From the NCBI RefSeq assembly GCF_026168105.1, contig NZ_LBMW01000022.1, forward strand, positions 78,214-142,213: a stretch of DNA of 64,000 nucleotides, given 5' to 3'. The position numbers and the translations under genes are program-made. Positions 25,325-33,403 of this stretch are shown here, piece by piece. Origin of the DNA: Streptomyces hygroscopicus. Lineage in GTDB: Bacteria > Actinomycetota > Actinomycetes > Streptomycetales > Streptomycetaceae. How positions within the stretch are numbered: position 1 is the stretch's first letter; every line of letters begins with the position of its first letter. The notes beneath the pieces are model-generated. The model saw nothing but the letters and a program-made list of their open reading frames with translations. It ran no database searches and was not told where the DNA came from.

Positions 25325-27061
25325 CTAACCTGCCATGGACAGGGTGTAGGGAGACAAGGCCGGAGCGAGCTGAACTCCGGGGGCCAGGCTGAGTGCGACG
25401 AGAGCGTCGGGCAAGCCGCGTCCGACGTGTGCCGCCTCCACCGTGCCCGGGGCAGCCAGCTGGCGGCAGCTTGCCGCGATGATCTCGAACAAGTGCTGCA
25501 CCCTGCCAGGTCCGCGAGGCAGCAGCTGACCGTGGAAATTCTCGTGGTGAGCGAGCACGAGAGCGGCCAGACCGGCGACGTGGGCCGAGGCCGCGCCGGT
25601 GCCGTCGAGGGCCGCGTATCCGCCCTGGGGCGCGCACGACAGGACCGCCACCCCGGGGGCGGCCGCGTCGACACCGGGGCCGTAGCAGCTGAACGGCGCG
25701 GCGAACAGCCCATCCGGTGTCAACTGCGGTCCCGAGTGGGTGGCTTGGGAGGTGTCCTGCGGGTACGACCCGAACAATCCCAGCGCGCCCACGGTGAACA
25801 CGGTGGGGAGTGAGCCCGGGAAGGCGACCGGGCCGCCGGTGTCGCCCGCCGGGGCGACGCAGGCCATGCCCGCCGCGTAGGCATCGGCCAGTTTGCGTGA
25901 GACCAGCGCCGACGAGTACGGGGTCGCCACTCCGATGTGGGCGATGTCGACCTCGCGTTCGATGCAGTGGTCCAGGGCGGCAATGAGGTCGCTGAAATGC
26001 CCGTCGGGCATCACCTTGCAGACCTCGATCTCGGCATCGACCGCGATTCCGATGACGCCCTTGCCGGTGTCCGCCCCGGCGATGATGCCCGCCGCGTGCG
26101 TACCGCTGCCCACCATGTCGCGGGCCCAGTCCTCGTCCGTTCCGCGCACGAGATCGACCCCGGAACGCACCCTTTCCTTCAGATCCGGGTGCTCGGCATT
26201 GACCCCGGAACCGATGACCGCGATCTTGACGCCGAAGGCGCGGAACGTGGGGGGCAGCCGGTCCAGCCGCATGGCCTGCTGGCCCCAACCGTACTGCTGC
26301 CGCTGCTCCAGCTCCGGGTACACCTTGGCCAGCGGGGTGAGGGTGACGACGTTCTCCCGGGTCGCCGACAGGTCGGGGCGATGGATCCAGCGGTCCGCGT
26401 ACCCGCCCTTGGGCCGGACGTAGAGGGACTGAATGGACTGTTCGGTTTCTGTCGCCAGTGTGATGGTGGCCATCCCGTCGGTCCCGGTGATGCCCTGGCC
26501 CGGCCATGTCGCCCCGATCAGGAATACCCCCGCGCCCGCCAGGGGTTCGCCGTCCGGGCCGCAGACGCGCACCGAGACGTCCATGGATTGGTCCAGCGGC
26601 ATGACCAGCCCGGGATCGCGCAGCGGCAGAGTCCCCGCAGTCGGTGTGGCGGCGGGGCCGGTTCCGGACAGCGGCAGGTCCGGCTCGACGTGCACGTGAA
26701 GCGATCGCATCGCGGGCACCTGGGCCTCGGCGGCCTCGACGACCGCGATTTCCGGGCAGGCCGGGGGCAGACCGGCCGACTGGAGCTTCTGCGATGGCCG
26801 GATTTTGCGGGTCACTTTGACCTCGGGCATCCGGTCCAGCCGGTCACACAGGGCGTCCATACTGAGTTCGGGCACTCCCGGGGGGAGCAGATTCTGCGGC
26901 AGCGGTGCGACCATGTACCGCTCCCGGCGCGGCTGTACCGCGAGCGGTTCCTGTGTGCCCTTCTTGCGTGGCCCCGTTTCCTTGCCCTCGGGCCCTGGCC
27001 CACCCGCCTCCATGCCCTCGGATCTGCTCCCGCGGTTGTTTCCAGGCCTTTCCTTGACCAT
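25325..27061 (-). CDS. Catalytically dead subtilase (S8 pseudoprotease) with Ig-like insert
   Basis: A 578-aa protein without signal peptide, so probably cytoplasmic. A basic, low-complexity N-terminus (1-50) and a region of about 100 residues are followed by a carboxypeptidase-regulatory/Ig-like domain (about 165-235; VSVRVCGPDGEPLAGAGVFL) and a full S8 fold (about 275-560). All catalytic positions are changed: Asp to Gly284 in AVIGSGV, His to Ser319 in GSGTHAAG, the nucleophile Ser to Gly489 in GTGAASAHVAG, and the oxyanion Asn to Asp in PAGDTGG. The fold-defining residues around them remain. ATG 27061 has AAGGTGG 5 nt upstream. The gene directly upstream on the same strand encodes a Gln-rich protein, and I infer that they work together. 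Confidence 0.85.
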   Translation of the reverse strand: MVKERPGNNRGSRSEGMEAGGPGPEGKETGPRKKGTQEPLAVQPRRERYMVAPLPQNLLPPGVPELSMDALCDRLDRMPEVKVTRKIRPSQKLQSAGLPPACPEIAVVEAAEAQVPAMRSLHVHVEPDLPLSGTGPAATPTAGTLPLRDPGLVMPLDQSMDVSVRVCGPDGEPLAGAGVFLIGATWPGQGITGTDGMATITLATETEQSIQSLYVRPKGGYADRWIHRPDLSATRENVVTLTPLAKVYPELEQRQQYGWGQQAMRLDRLPPTFRAFGVKIAVIGSGVNAEHPDLKERVRSGVDLVRGTDEDWARDMVGSGTHAAGIIAGADTGKGVIGIAVDAEIEVCKVMPDGHFSDLIAALDHCIEREVDIAHIGVATPYSSALVSRKLADAYAAGMACVAPAGDTGGPVAFPGSLPTVFTVGALGLFGSYPQDTSQATHSGPQLTPDGLFAAPFSCYGPGVDAAAPGVAVLSCAPQGGYAALDGTGAASAHVAGLAALVLAHHENFHGQLLPRGPGRVQHLFEIIAASCRQLAAPGTVEAAHVGRGLPDALVALSLAPGVQLAPALSPYTLSMAG

Positions 27062-27135
27062 TACGTCCACCTTCACCACGCCTAGGTCGTACTTGTGCTC
27101 CTGATCCGGCGACGGGCAGTCAGCGCTTCCAAGGT

Positions 27136-27176
27136 GATGCGGTGTGCCCGGGATCGAGTCCGGGACACACCGCATC
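27136..27176 (-). terminator. Strong hairpin between the Gln-rich gene and the pseudo-subtilase gene
   Basis: GATGCGGTGTG (27136-27146) pairs fully with CACACCGCATC (27166-27176). After a one-base bulge, CCCGG pairs with CCGGG around an 8-nt loop. It starts 16 bp past the stop of the Gln-rich gene. It should end or attenuate that transcript, so the second gene is either read through at a lower level or has its own promoter. Confidence 0.75.
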
Positions 27177-27192
27177 GCGCTCTGCCCAGAGG

Positions 27193-27636
27193 TCAGCCGA
27201 TACCGAAGGGCTGACCCATCTGTCCGAAGCCGAAGCCCGGCTGCTGGTATTGCGGGAACTGCTGGCCGTACGGCTGCTGGCCGAACCCGCCGCCCCACTG
27301 CTGGCCCTGCTGGCTCTGCTGCAGGAGCGTCATGATCGCGGTCGGCAGCGCCTGCTGCACGGACTGCTCCACGGCGCTCCGGACACCCTGCTGCAGCGAG
27401 TGGTGCAACGCCACAGCCAGGTAGGGGTGCGCCTGATGGGCGATGCCCTGCTGCTGGAGCTGCTGCTGGACCTGCTGGATCTGCTGCAGCGTCTGCTGCA
27501 TGCGCTGCGCGATCTGCTGGCTTGCCTGCTGGCATGCCTGCTGGATCGTTTGCTGGACGATCTGCGCGAGCTGCTGCGGGGCGCCGGTCTGCTGACCGAA
27601 CTGTTGCATGGGTTGGGTACCGGTCATCACCGACAT
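27193..27636 (-). CDS. Gln-rich coiled-coil / prion-like protein, 147 aa
   Basis: I do not recognise a named family. Of 147 residues, 50 are Gln (34%). Residues about 20-65 show a hydrophobic residue every three or four positions separated by QQ pairs (IVQQTIQQA, LQQIQQVQQQL), a likely amphipathic coiled coil. A short non-Q segment (HPYLAVALHHSL) interrupts it. The last 35 residues are Gly/Gln/Phe/Tyr-rich (GGGFGQQPYG, GFGFGQ), a low-complexity composition like assembly or phase-separating domains. No signal or membrane segment is present. ATG 27636 has GGAG 6 nt upstream. On the opposite strand the CAG repeats give a spurious Leu-rich frame. Confidence 0.8.
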   Translation of the reverse strand: MSVMTGTQPMQQFGQQTGAPQQLAQIVQQTIQQACQQASQQIAQRMQQTLQQIQQVQQQLQQQGIAHQAHPYLAVALHHSLQQGVRSAVEQSVQQALPTAIMTLLQQSQQGQQWGGGFGQQPYGQQFPQYQQPGFGFGQMGQPFGIG

Positions 27637-28437
27637 GAATACTCCATTCGATGGCACCACTGGGAAGCCGACATGCATGTCTATATCGGCCTTATCGGGT
27701 AAATCCGACGTCCTGAAACTAAGTTGGCGTCGCTTCGACCGCAATCGGGATGACCCCCGGCGGGAGGCACTCACGGTCGGACAGCCGACTGGAAAAGCAC
27801 GTGGTTCGCCCGGCGGCACAGGGTTCGCAAAGGCGTCGTCGTGCCATGCGGCCGTCCGGGGGCAGGGGCTCGATCCGACGGGAATCGAGCCGCCAACCGA
27901 GTGAGCGCCATAGGCGGCCTGTGCCGCATGAGATCCGGAGCCGGGCGGTTGACCAGGTCGTTCGCTGGGCCTGGTCGGGATGACGAGGAAACTCGGTTCG
28001 GCCCGGTGGCCAGGACCCGGGCCACGTTACTCCCGGGTTCGAGCGCACTTGAAGTGACGGGACGTTCCCGGCTGCGCCGTCCCGCTACCGTGTGCGGCCG
28101 ACGGTGCTCGGCCGTGCTGTCTCGGCAAGGTGCTTCTCTCTCTGCTGCCGCAAACGGGCTTGGCAAAGGCGGCGCACTGGTCAGGGCGGGGTGTGAGGCC
28201 GCGTGTCGGGCGGCCTTGGGGCCGCTCCACACGCCGGGGCCGTACGCCCTTTCCGAGGGCCTTCGGTTGGCGGATGGTGCCAAGTGACGGGCTGCCAGGG
28301 CGATTTGTGGCCTACAAGAGTGGCGCACCCAGGCCCCTGGGGGTGGCGACCGGACGCCCGAGATGATCGGCGGTGTGACCCGGGAACGCTACCTACCGCC
28401 CCCGACTGAAAGAACACGTTCGAAAGGGCAAGAAGAA
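27637..28437. other. 800-bp intergenic region between divergent genes
   Basis: No supported gene. It must hold the promoters of the Gln-rich gene (minus) and of the small secreted protein gene (plus). A TATAGA lies near 27672-27677 on the minus strand, about 36 bp before the Gln-rich start, without a well-spaced -35. A 7-bp inverted repeat (GACCAGG/CCTGGTC) lies near 27953-27978. Confidence 0.5.
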
Positions 28438-28884
28438 ATGAGTCTCTCCCGACTGGGCACGCGCATGGCGATGATCACCGCCGCCGTCGCGCTCGGTGCT
28501 CTCCCGTTCGCGGCTCCCGCCCCGGCCTTCGCCGCCTCGCACTCGGTCGGCCTGACCGTCGGACCCGTGCCGATCCCCCAAGTCCCGCTCTCCGCCTGCA
28601 TCGACACGACCTGCGTGTCGACTCCGCCGCTCAACAGCGTCAAACTCACCACGACGGCAACCGTGAACGGCCTCGCACTCCCCGTCCTCACCGCGGCGTC
28701 CTGTCCCAACGGCGGGCAAGGAGCCGCGATCAGGGTTTCCAGCCTCACACCCACGACCGTCACCATCAGCGGATCGGTGACCGGTACCTCCTCCAGCGGC
28801 CCGGTGAACATTCCGCTGGGCCCCGTCACGGAAAGGATCACCCCCGGCACGCCCGGCGTCCTCGTCTCCGCCTGCACGACCTGA
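28438..28884 (+). CDS. Small secreted protein, unknown function
   Basis: A 148-aa protein with a clear Sec signal peptide: basic start, hydrophobic core MAMITAAVALGALPFA and cleavage near PAFAA-S. The mature part is small, Thr/Ser/Pro/Val-rich and probably beta-sheet, with four Cys (CIDTTC, ASCPNGG and a Cys close to the C-terminus) that could form two disulfides. I do not recognise the family. It stands alone; a GAAAGGGCAAGAAG purine tract precedes ATG 28438. Confidence 0.7.
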   Translation: MSLSRLGTRMAMITAAVALGALPFAAPAPAFAASHSVGLTVGPVPIPQVPLSACIDTTCVSTPPLNSVKLTTTATVNGLALPVLTAASCPNGGQGAAIRVSSLTPTTVTISGSVTGTSSSGPVNIPLGPVTERITPGTPGVLVSACTT

Positions 28885-29000
28885 CATCGGGCTGCGCATC
28901 TGGCCCGCGGCCTTGGCGTACCGCTCGGCGAACTCGTCCCACAAGGCCTGCCTGGCCGCTTGAAAACAGTGCCGGGTCTCGCCGAGCGAGACCCCGGCCT

Positions 29001-29357
29001 TCACCGCCGGGCGACGATGCTGATGACGAGGGACACGGCGGTGAGGGCGAGAACGCCGGAGGCCAGGGTCACTGCGGGGATCGGATCCCTGGCCCGCACA
29101 TGTGTCAGGACGGCGCCGGACATCAGTGCGCACAGTCCCGCGAGGGACGCCATTTCGAGCGGACGGATCGCCTGCCCCACCAGGACGCCGAGGCCGCCGG
29201 AGGCTTCCAGCACGCCGATCGCCTTCCACCGCGACGGGGCCATGCCGAAGTGGTCGCGGTACTTCAGTGACCGGCTCAGTCCCACGACTTTGACACCCCC
29301 GGTGCAGACGAACAATGTGCCGAGGATCAGGTTCAGGATGGTGCGAACGGTGCTCAC
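29001..29357 (-). CDS. DoxX-family membrane protein
   Basis: A 118-aa protein with four hydrophobic helices in the DoxX pattern (LNLILGTLFVCTGGVKVVG, then AIGVLEASGGLGVLVG, MASLAGLCALMSGAVLTH, AVTLASGVLALTAVSL). The GTG start at 29357 is preceded by GAAAGGTGA. It is divergent from the TetR gene with only 54 bp between them, so that regulator may control it. The biochemical role of such short DoxX proteins is not established. Confidence 0.8.
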   Translation of the reverse strand: MSTVRTILNLILGTLFVCTGGVKVVGLSRSLKYRDHFGMAPSRWKAIGVLEASGGLGVLVGQAIRPLEMASLAGLCALMSGAVLTHVRARDPIPAVTLASGVLALTAVSLVISIVARR

Positions 29358-29411
29358 GGATCACCTTTCCAGGATGGGGACGAGCAGGCGCGGATGAGAT
29401 ACTGCGCGGTG

Positions 29412-30086
29412 ATGACCGAGCCCACGACTGCAGCGGGACGCCCTCAAGGACGCCCTTCGACCATGCGCGACAACCAGCGGGAGGCCTCTCGGCGCAGGCT
29501 GCTGGACGCCGCGCTGGGGATCCTCGCCGAGGAGGGCTACCGCCACCTGACCGTGAAGGAGGTGGGGGAACGGGCGGGAGTCAGCCGGGGCATGGTCAAC
29601 TACCACTTCGCTTCCAAAGCCGGGCTCATCGACGCGGTCGTGCGTGACATTCGCGAGGTCTTCGTGGACCAGCTGCGGGCATTGCCCGGATACGACCGGA
29701 TGAGCGGGCTGGAGGCCGTCATGGCCAAGCTGGACCAGTACTTCGCGCGTCTGGCCGAGCCGGGCCCCGGTGTACGGGCACGCGCGCTGCTGGTCCTGTT
29801 GATCGAGGCGGTCGGCAGTCCGGAAGACATCTCGGGGGAGCGGCTGGCGGACCAACTCGACCTGGTCCGTACCGGCCTGGAGGAGGACATCCGGCGGGGG
29901 GTCGCGGACAGCAGCATCCGGCCGGACATCGATCCCCGCGCCCAGGCATTCCTGCTGGAGAGCCTTGCACGCGGAGTGCTGCTCCAGTACCAGTTGGACC
30001 CCTCCCGTGCGTCTCTCGCAGACATCGGCCGTGCCGCCCACGACATGGCGCTGGCGGCGCTCGCCCCGAGGGGGAAGGCCTCCTGA
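29412..30086 (+). CDS. TetR-family transcriptional regulator
   Basis: A 224-aa protein with an N-terminal TetR helix-turn-helix: LLDAALGILAEEGYRHLTVKEVGERAGVSRGMVNYHF is the recognisable block, ending in the HF that marks the recognition helix. The rest is the ligand-binding dimer domain. ATG 29412 is taken as start; ATG 29463 is an alternative. It lies between DoxX (divergent) and the SDR gene (convergent). The palindrome at 31597-31618 before the CMD-SDR operon is a candidate target. Confidence 0.85.
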   Translation: MTEPTTAAGRPQGRPSTMRDNQREASRRRLLDAALGILAEEGYRHLTVKEVGERAGVSRGMVNYHFASKAGLIDAVVRDIREVFVDQLRALPGYDRMSGLEAVMAKLDQYFARLAEPGPGVRARALLVLLIEAVGSPEDISGERLADQLDLVRTGLEEDIRRGVADSSIRPDIDPRAQAFLLESLARGVLLQYQLDPSRASLADIGRAAHDMALAALAPRGKAS

Positions 30087-30152
30087 TCCCGCCGGACGGG
30101 CCGCGCGGCAGGAGTCGGCCCAGGTGCGAACGGGAGGACCGGCGCACCGCGG

Positions 30153-30959
30153 TCAGACCGCACTCAACCCGCCGTCCACCACCAGCTGCTGGCCCGTGAT
30201 GTAGGAGGCATGGTCGGAGAGCAGGAAGGTGACGGCCTGCGCCACCTCCCACGCGGTGCCCTGCCGAGCGAGCGGGATTCGCTCGAAGGAGGCGGTCCTG
30301 GAGGCCCGGCCCGCGGATGCCTGACGGCCCATCGGGGTGTCGATCAGGCCGGGGACGACCAGGTTGGCGCGGATGGCGCGTGGCGCGCCCTCCTTGGCGA
30401 CGTGCCGGGTCAGACCGAACAGTCCGGCCTTGGAACTGTCGTAGGCCGGCGACCCGGTGGCGGCTCGAAGTCCCGCCAGCGATCCGATGAAGACGATCGC
30501 GCCGCCGTCGGCCATCGCAGGCAGCCCGTATCTGGCGGCGAGGAACGGCGCCCGCAGGTTGAGGGACAGGACGCGGTCCCAGTCCTCGGGGGAGGTGTCG
30601 GCCAGGCCCCTGCCCAGCCCGATGCCGACATTGACCACCAGCGCGTCCAGGCCGCCGAGCTCACGGACCGTCCCGGCCACCAGCGCGGCGGTCTGCTCGG
30701 CGTCGGTGGCATCAGCCACCAGGGCAGCACCGGCAGAGCCCTCGGCGGTGACGAGCCCGGCGGTCGCTTCCGCTGCTTCGGGCACCACATCGGCACAGGC
30801 CACGTCTGCTCCCTCGCGGGCCGCGAGGACGGAGATCGCGCGGCCGTTGCCGATGGGTGCTTCCGGATCGGCGTCCGGTCGCGTGCCGGCGCCGATCACC
30901 AGGAGCTTGCGACCTGACAGCCGACGGGCCGTGCGCCCCGGTTCGCTCTGCTCATCCAT
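30153..30959 (-). CDS. Short-chain dehydrogenase/reductase
   Basis: A 268-aa classical SDR. The nucleotide motif is unusual because an insert (TRPDADPEAPI) splits the Gly-rich loop between VIGAG and GNGRAISVLA. The rest is regular: NVGIG, S in IGSLAG, Y-x3-K as YDSSK and the ending TGQQLVVDGG. ATG 30959 has AAGGGAG upstream and lies inside the end of the preceding CMD gene (8-bp overlap), so the two are co-translated. The substrate is unknown. Confidence 0.85.
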   Translation of the reverse strand: MDEQSEPGRTARRLSGRKLLVIGAGTRPDADPEAPIGNGRAISVLAAREGADVACADVVPEAAEATAGLVTAEGSAGAALVADATDAEQTAALVAGTVRELGGLDALVVNVGIGLGRGLADTSPEDWDRVLSLNLRAPFLAARYGLPAMADGGAIVFIGSLAGLRAATGSPAYDSSKAGLFGLTRHVAKEGAPRAIRANLVVPGLIDTPMGRQASAGRASRTASFERIPLARQGTAWEVAQAVTFLLSDHASYITGQQLVVDGGLSAV

Positions 30960-31581
30960 CGTTCTGGCTCCCTTCAGGGAAGCCGGCGTGCTCGAAGCCC
31001 GGTTCCAGTCGAACCCCGGCGGAGTTGAGGAAGAAGGCCACCAAGTGGTACTGGCCCACGAGTACGGTGATCTCGATGAGCGCGGCCTCGTCGTAGTGGG
31101 ACGCGAGGGCCTGCCATGTGGCTTCGCACACCACGGCGTCGTGGTGCAACTGGTCGGCGGCTCGGAGCAGATGCCTCTCCAGGTCCGTCCATGCGCCCGC
31201 CTCCGGTCCCTGGACGATCCGCTGGAGGTCCTCCGTTGTGACACCTGCGGCCTTGGCCAGCGGCACGTGGCGTCCCCATTCGTAGGCAGCACGGGTGTTG
31301 TGTGCGGTGCGAAGGATCAGCAGCTCCCTGACCCTTGCCGGCAGCAGTCCGTTGCGCAGCAGCTGGCTGCCGAACGGCATGAACCGCTCGTAGAGGTCCG
31401 CATGGCGGGCCAGTGTGGTGAAGATGTTGGGCACCTGGCCTCCCGGGTCCCGGGGAGCGGTGCTGAGGAGCGCTGCGACCCGCGCGTCCCAGTGGTCCTC
31501 CGGTAGGGGTGCAAGGCGGGGGACTCCTTCGACTCCGTCAGCGCGTCGGGCATCGGATTCGTCGGTCGTGGCATCGTCCAT
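30952..31581 (-). CDS. Carboxymuconolactone decarboxylase family protein
   Basis: A 209-aa helical protein of the CMD/AhpD-like family. The recognisable core is PNIFTTLARHADLYERFMPFGSQ, LRNGLLPARVRELLILR and YEWGRHV, then WQALASHYDEAALIEITVLVG. It lacks the CxxC pair of true AhpD peroxidase partners, so a decarboxylase or other role is more likely. It starts on a leaderless promoter at 31581, is followed by an overlapping SDR gene, and with it forms a small catabolic-type operon. Confidence 0.83.
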   Translation of the reverse strand: MDDATTDESDARRADGVEGVPRLAPLPEDHWDARVAALLSTAPRDPGGQVPNIFTTLARHADLYERFMPFGSQLLRNGLLPARVRELLILRTAHNTRAAYEWGRHVPLAKAAGVTTEDLQRIVQGPEAGAWTDLERHLLRAADQLHHDAVVCEATWQALASHYDEAALIEITVLVGQYHLVAFFLNSAGVRLEPGFEHAGFPEGSQNDG

Positions 31582-31587
31582 GCCCTC

Positions 31588-31618
31588 ACCCTAGAAACTG
31601 GCTGAACGTTTAGCAAGT
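31588..31618 (-). promoter_or_regulatory. Leaderless promoter overlapped by a palindromic operator
   Basis: On the minus strand TTGCTA (31616-31611) and TAGGGT (31593-31588) are separated by exactly 17 bp. The -10 ends 6 nt before the ATG at 31581, so the transcript should start at or very near the start codon. GCTGAACGTTTAGC at 31601-31614, with matching flanks out to 31597-31618, forms a near-perfect palindrome across the promoter. This is typical of a TetR-family repressor site. Confidence 0.7.
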
Positions 31619-31678
31619 GAATGCGCGCCGGGTAACCCGTACCCGCCGACGGCGGTGGGGCGATCAGTGGAGCATCGT

Positions 31679-32854
31679 GTGTCGACGAGGCAGGCTGTAT
31701 CCATGCAGTCGCCCCTCCGCTCACGTCCTGGGCCGGGCGCGGGCGGTTACAGTCGCGTGCTCCCACTCGTACAGTGCGTACCGTTCGCGATCGCACTGTG
31801 CGTCGTGGGAATCGAGCTCTCTCCTGCGCACTTTCTGTATACCGGCCCCCTCCTCACCGCGACGCCGGCTCTGGCGGCGGTGACGATGGGGCCCAAGGGC
31901 ACCATCTCGGCAGCGGCATTCGCGCTGGCCGTCAGCGTGGCCACCGCCACCTACAACCAGGCATGGGGAACCCAGCAGGTCTACACCAATCTTCTGGCTC
32001 TTCTTCTGGTGTCCGCCGCCGGCGTTGCGATGAGCGGCACCGTCTTCGCTCTCCGCCGGAAGGAACTCGACCAGGTCCGCCGGATCGCTGTCGCGGCGCA
32101 AGAGGTCATCCTGCGGCCTGTACCTGCCCGGCTGGGCCCGGTGAGGGCCGCCAGCATGTACCTTGCGGCCGAGACGGGCGCGCAGATCGGCGGTGATCTG
32201 TACGAAGCCGTACGCACCCGGTTCGGAGTCCGGTTGATCGTGGGGGACGTCCGGGGCAAGGGGCTGCCCGGCGTGCGCGCGGCCGCAGCCGTCCTGAGCG
32301 CCTTCCGGGAGGCCGTGCACTATGAGGACGACCTGGCGGAGGTGTTGAACCACTGCGCGGCCGCCCTACGCCGCGAGGGCGCGGTGCCCGGCGCGGTCGA
32401 TCCGGAGGCTCAGGCGGAGAGTTTCGTCACGGTGGTCTTGGCTCAGGTTCCGGACAGACGTGTGGTCGAGGTGGTCAACCGCGGCCATCCACCTCCGCTG
32501 GTTCTGCGCCAAGGCAGGGTTCAGGCCCTGATGCCCACCTCACCACTGCCGCCGCTCGGCTTGGACGACCTCGTGGCGGACCTTCCTGTCAAAGCGGAGA
32601 CCTATCCGTTCACACCCGGCGACCGTCTGCTGCTGCACACTGACGGCATCATCGAAGCCCGCAATCGCAACAACGACTTCTTCCCCCTTGCCGAGGCCAT
32701 GGAAGCGGTGCACCCCTGCTCCCCGCAGGAGTTCCTTCAGCACTTGCACCAGGGGCTGATCCGCCACACCCAGGGTCGCCTGGCGGACGATGCCGCGATG
32801 ATCCTGGTCGACCGGCTCGACGAAGAGTGCGGCACCGTCGACCATCCCCTCTGA
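31679..32854 (+). CDS. Membrane-bound SpoIIE-type PP2C phosphatase
   Basis: A 391-aa protein. The N-terminal 130 residues hold about three membrane helices. The rest is a PPM/SpoIIE phosphatase domain with its metal-binding motifs: GGDLYEAV, GDVRGKG, LHTDGIIEARN and DDAAMILV. Such enzymes dephosphorylate anti-anti-sigma factors in partner-switching stress pathways. I use GTG 31679 because GGAG (31669-31672) stands 6 nt upstream; ATG 31703 and an earlier GTG are alternatives. An RsbW-like kinase gene follows about 550 bp on. A related phosphatase lies at 45207-46325. Confidence 0.83.
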   Translation: MSTRQAVSMQSPLRSRPGPGAGGYSRVLPLVQCVPFAIALCVVGIELSPAHFLYTGPLLTATPALAAVTMGPKGTISAAAFALAVSVATATYNQAWGTQQVYTNLLALLLVSAAGVAMSGTVFALRRKELDQVRRIAVAAQEVILRPVPARLGPVRAASMYLAAETGAQIGGDLYEAVRTRFGVRLIVGDVRGKGLPGVRAAAAVLSAFREAVHYEDDLAEVLNHCAAALRREGAVPGAVDPEAQAESFVTVVLAQVPDRRVVEVVNRGHPPPLVLRQGRVQALMPTSPLPPLGLDDLVADLPVKAETYPFTPGDRLLLHTDGIIEARNRNNDFFPLAEAMEAVHPCSPQEFLQHLHQGLIRHTQGRLADDAAMILVDRLDEECGTVDHPL

Positions 32855-33256
32855 GTACGGCAACCGGGCAACTTGGCATCAGGTCCTCGAGGTGTCCCCG
32901 CACCCGGCCCGGAAGCCGAAGGAGCTCTGGAGGCCAACGGCTGTGCACATCACGGCACTTTCGCCTCCCGCATCACATGGGCCGTCGGCGCTGCGATCCG
33001 TCTCCCGGCTTCCCTGTTTCATGGCGTCGCACGACCCCAGGGCCTTCCGGATGCGCCGCTTGTTCGCCATTACACCAAATCGTTCGGTAATGCCGACCCA
33101 CATTCGTTGACCCCGACCGCCTCGGTCCGTAGCGTCCGGTATCGGGACATCACCCCATCAAGGGGCGATACCCGGCCCACCCCGGACCTGGGGCCGAAAG
33201 CAGGTCCACGGGCGTCCAGCAATGCCGGCACCCGACAGCTTCCTGTAGGAGGAGCG
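32855..33256. other. Intergenic region with promoter and structured leader
   Basis: There is no gene. It contains the promoter-like pair listed at 33108-33136. Directly downstream is a nested inverted repeat: GGTATCG (33139-33145) pairs with CGATACC (33167-33173), with CCCC/GGGG pairing inside. This would fold at the 5' end of the transcript for the downstream kinase. Confidence 0.5.
33108..33136 (+). promoter_or_regulatory. Sigma-70-like promoter upstream of the RsbW-like gene
   Basis: TTGACC (33108-33113), 17-bp spacer, TAGCGT (33131-33136). The predicted start lies near 33143, at the beginning of a nested hairpin, giving a leader of about 115 nt to the small ORF at 33257. Confidence 0.6.
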
Positions 33257-33403
33257 GTGGCGGACCAGCTAATGAACCCAGGGGCCTGCATGCCGGCGCC
33301 CGAGGGCCCCTGCGCCAGCCCGGCAGCACGGCGCGCCCCGCACACATGCGGCGCCGCGCGCCTCTTCGACCCGCCCCTGACGGCCGAGGCAGGAACTCAA
33401 TGA
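33257..33403 (+). CDS. Possible 48-aa leader protein coupled to the RsbW-like kinase
   Basis: GTG 33257 is preceded by AGGAGGAG, and the 48-codon frame ends in a TGA that overlaps the next gene's ATG as ATGA. The product is Ala/Pro-rich with four Cys and resembles nothing I know. The strong ribosome site and exact coupling support translation, perhaps to set the level of the kinase. Composition alone gives only weak support for a functional protein. Confidence 0.45.
   Translation: MADQLMNPGACMPAPEGPCASPAARRAPHTCGAARLFDPPLTAEAGTQ

Noticed and set aside
25325..27061. Active secreted serine protease
   Set aside because: There is no signal peptide, and Asp, His, Ser and oxyanion Asn are all substituted, checked codon by codon.
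27142..27702. Leu-rich plus-strand frame that looks like a giant leucine zipper
   Set aside because: It is the complement of the CAG/CTG-rich Gln gene. The minus-strand frame has a good start, a ribosome site and a terminator.
30952..31581. AhpD alkylhydroperoxidase
   Set aside because: The CxxC motif of AhpD is missing, so only the broader carboxymuconolactone decarboxylase family is claimed.
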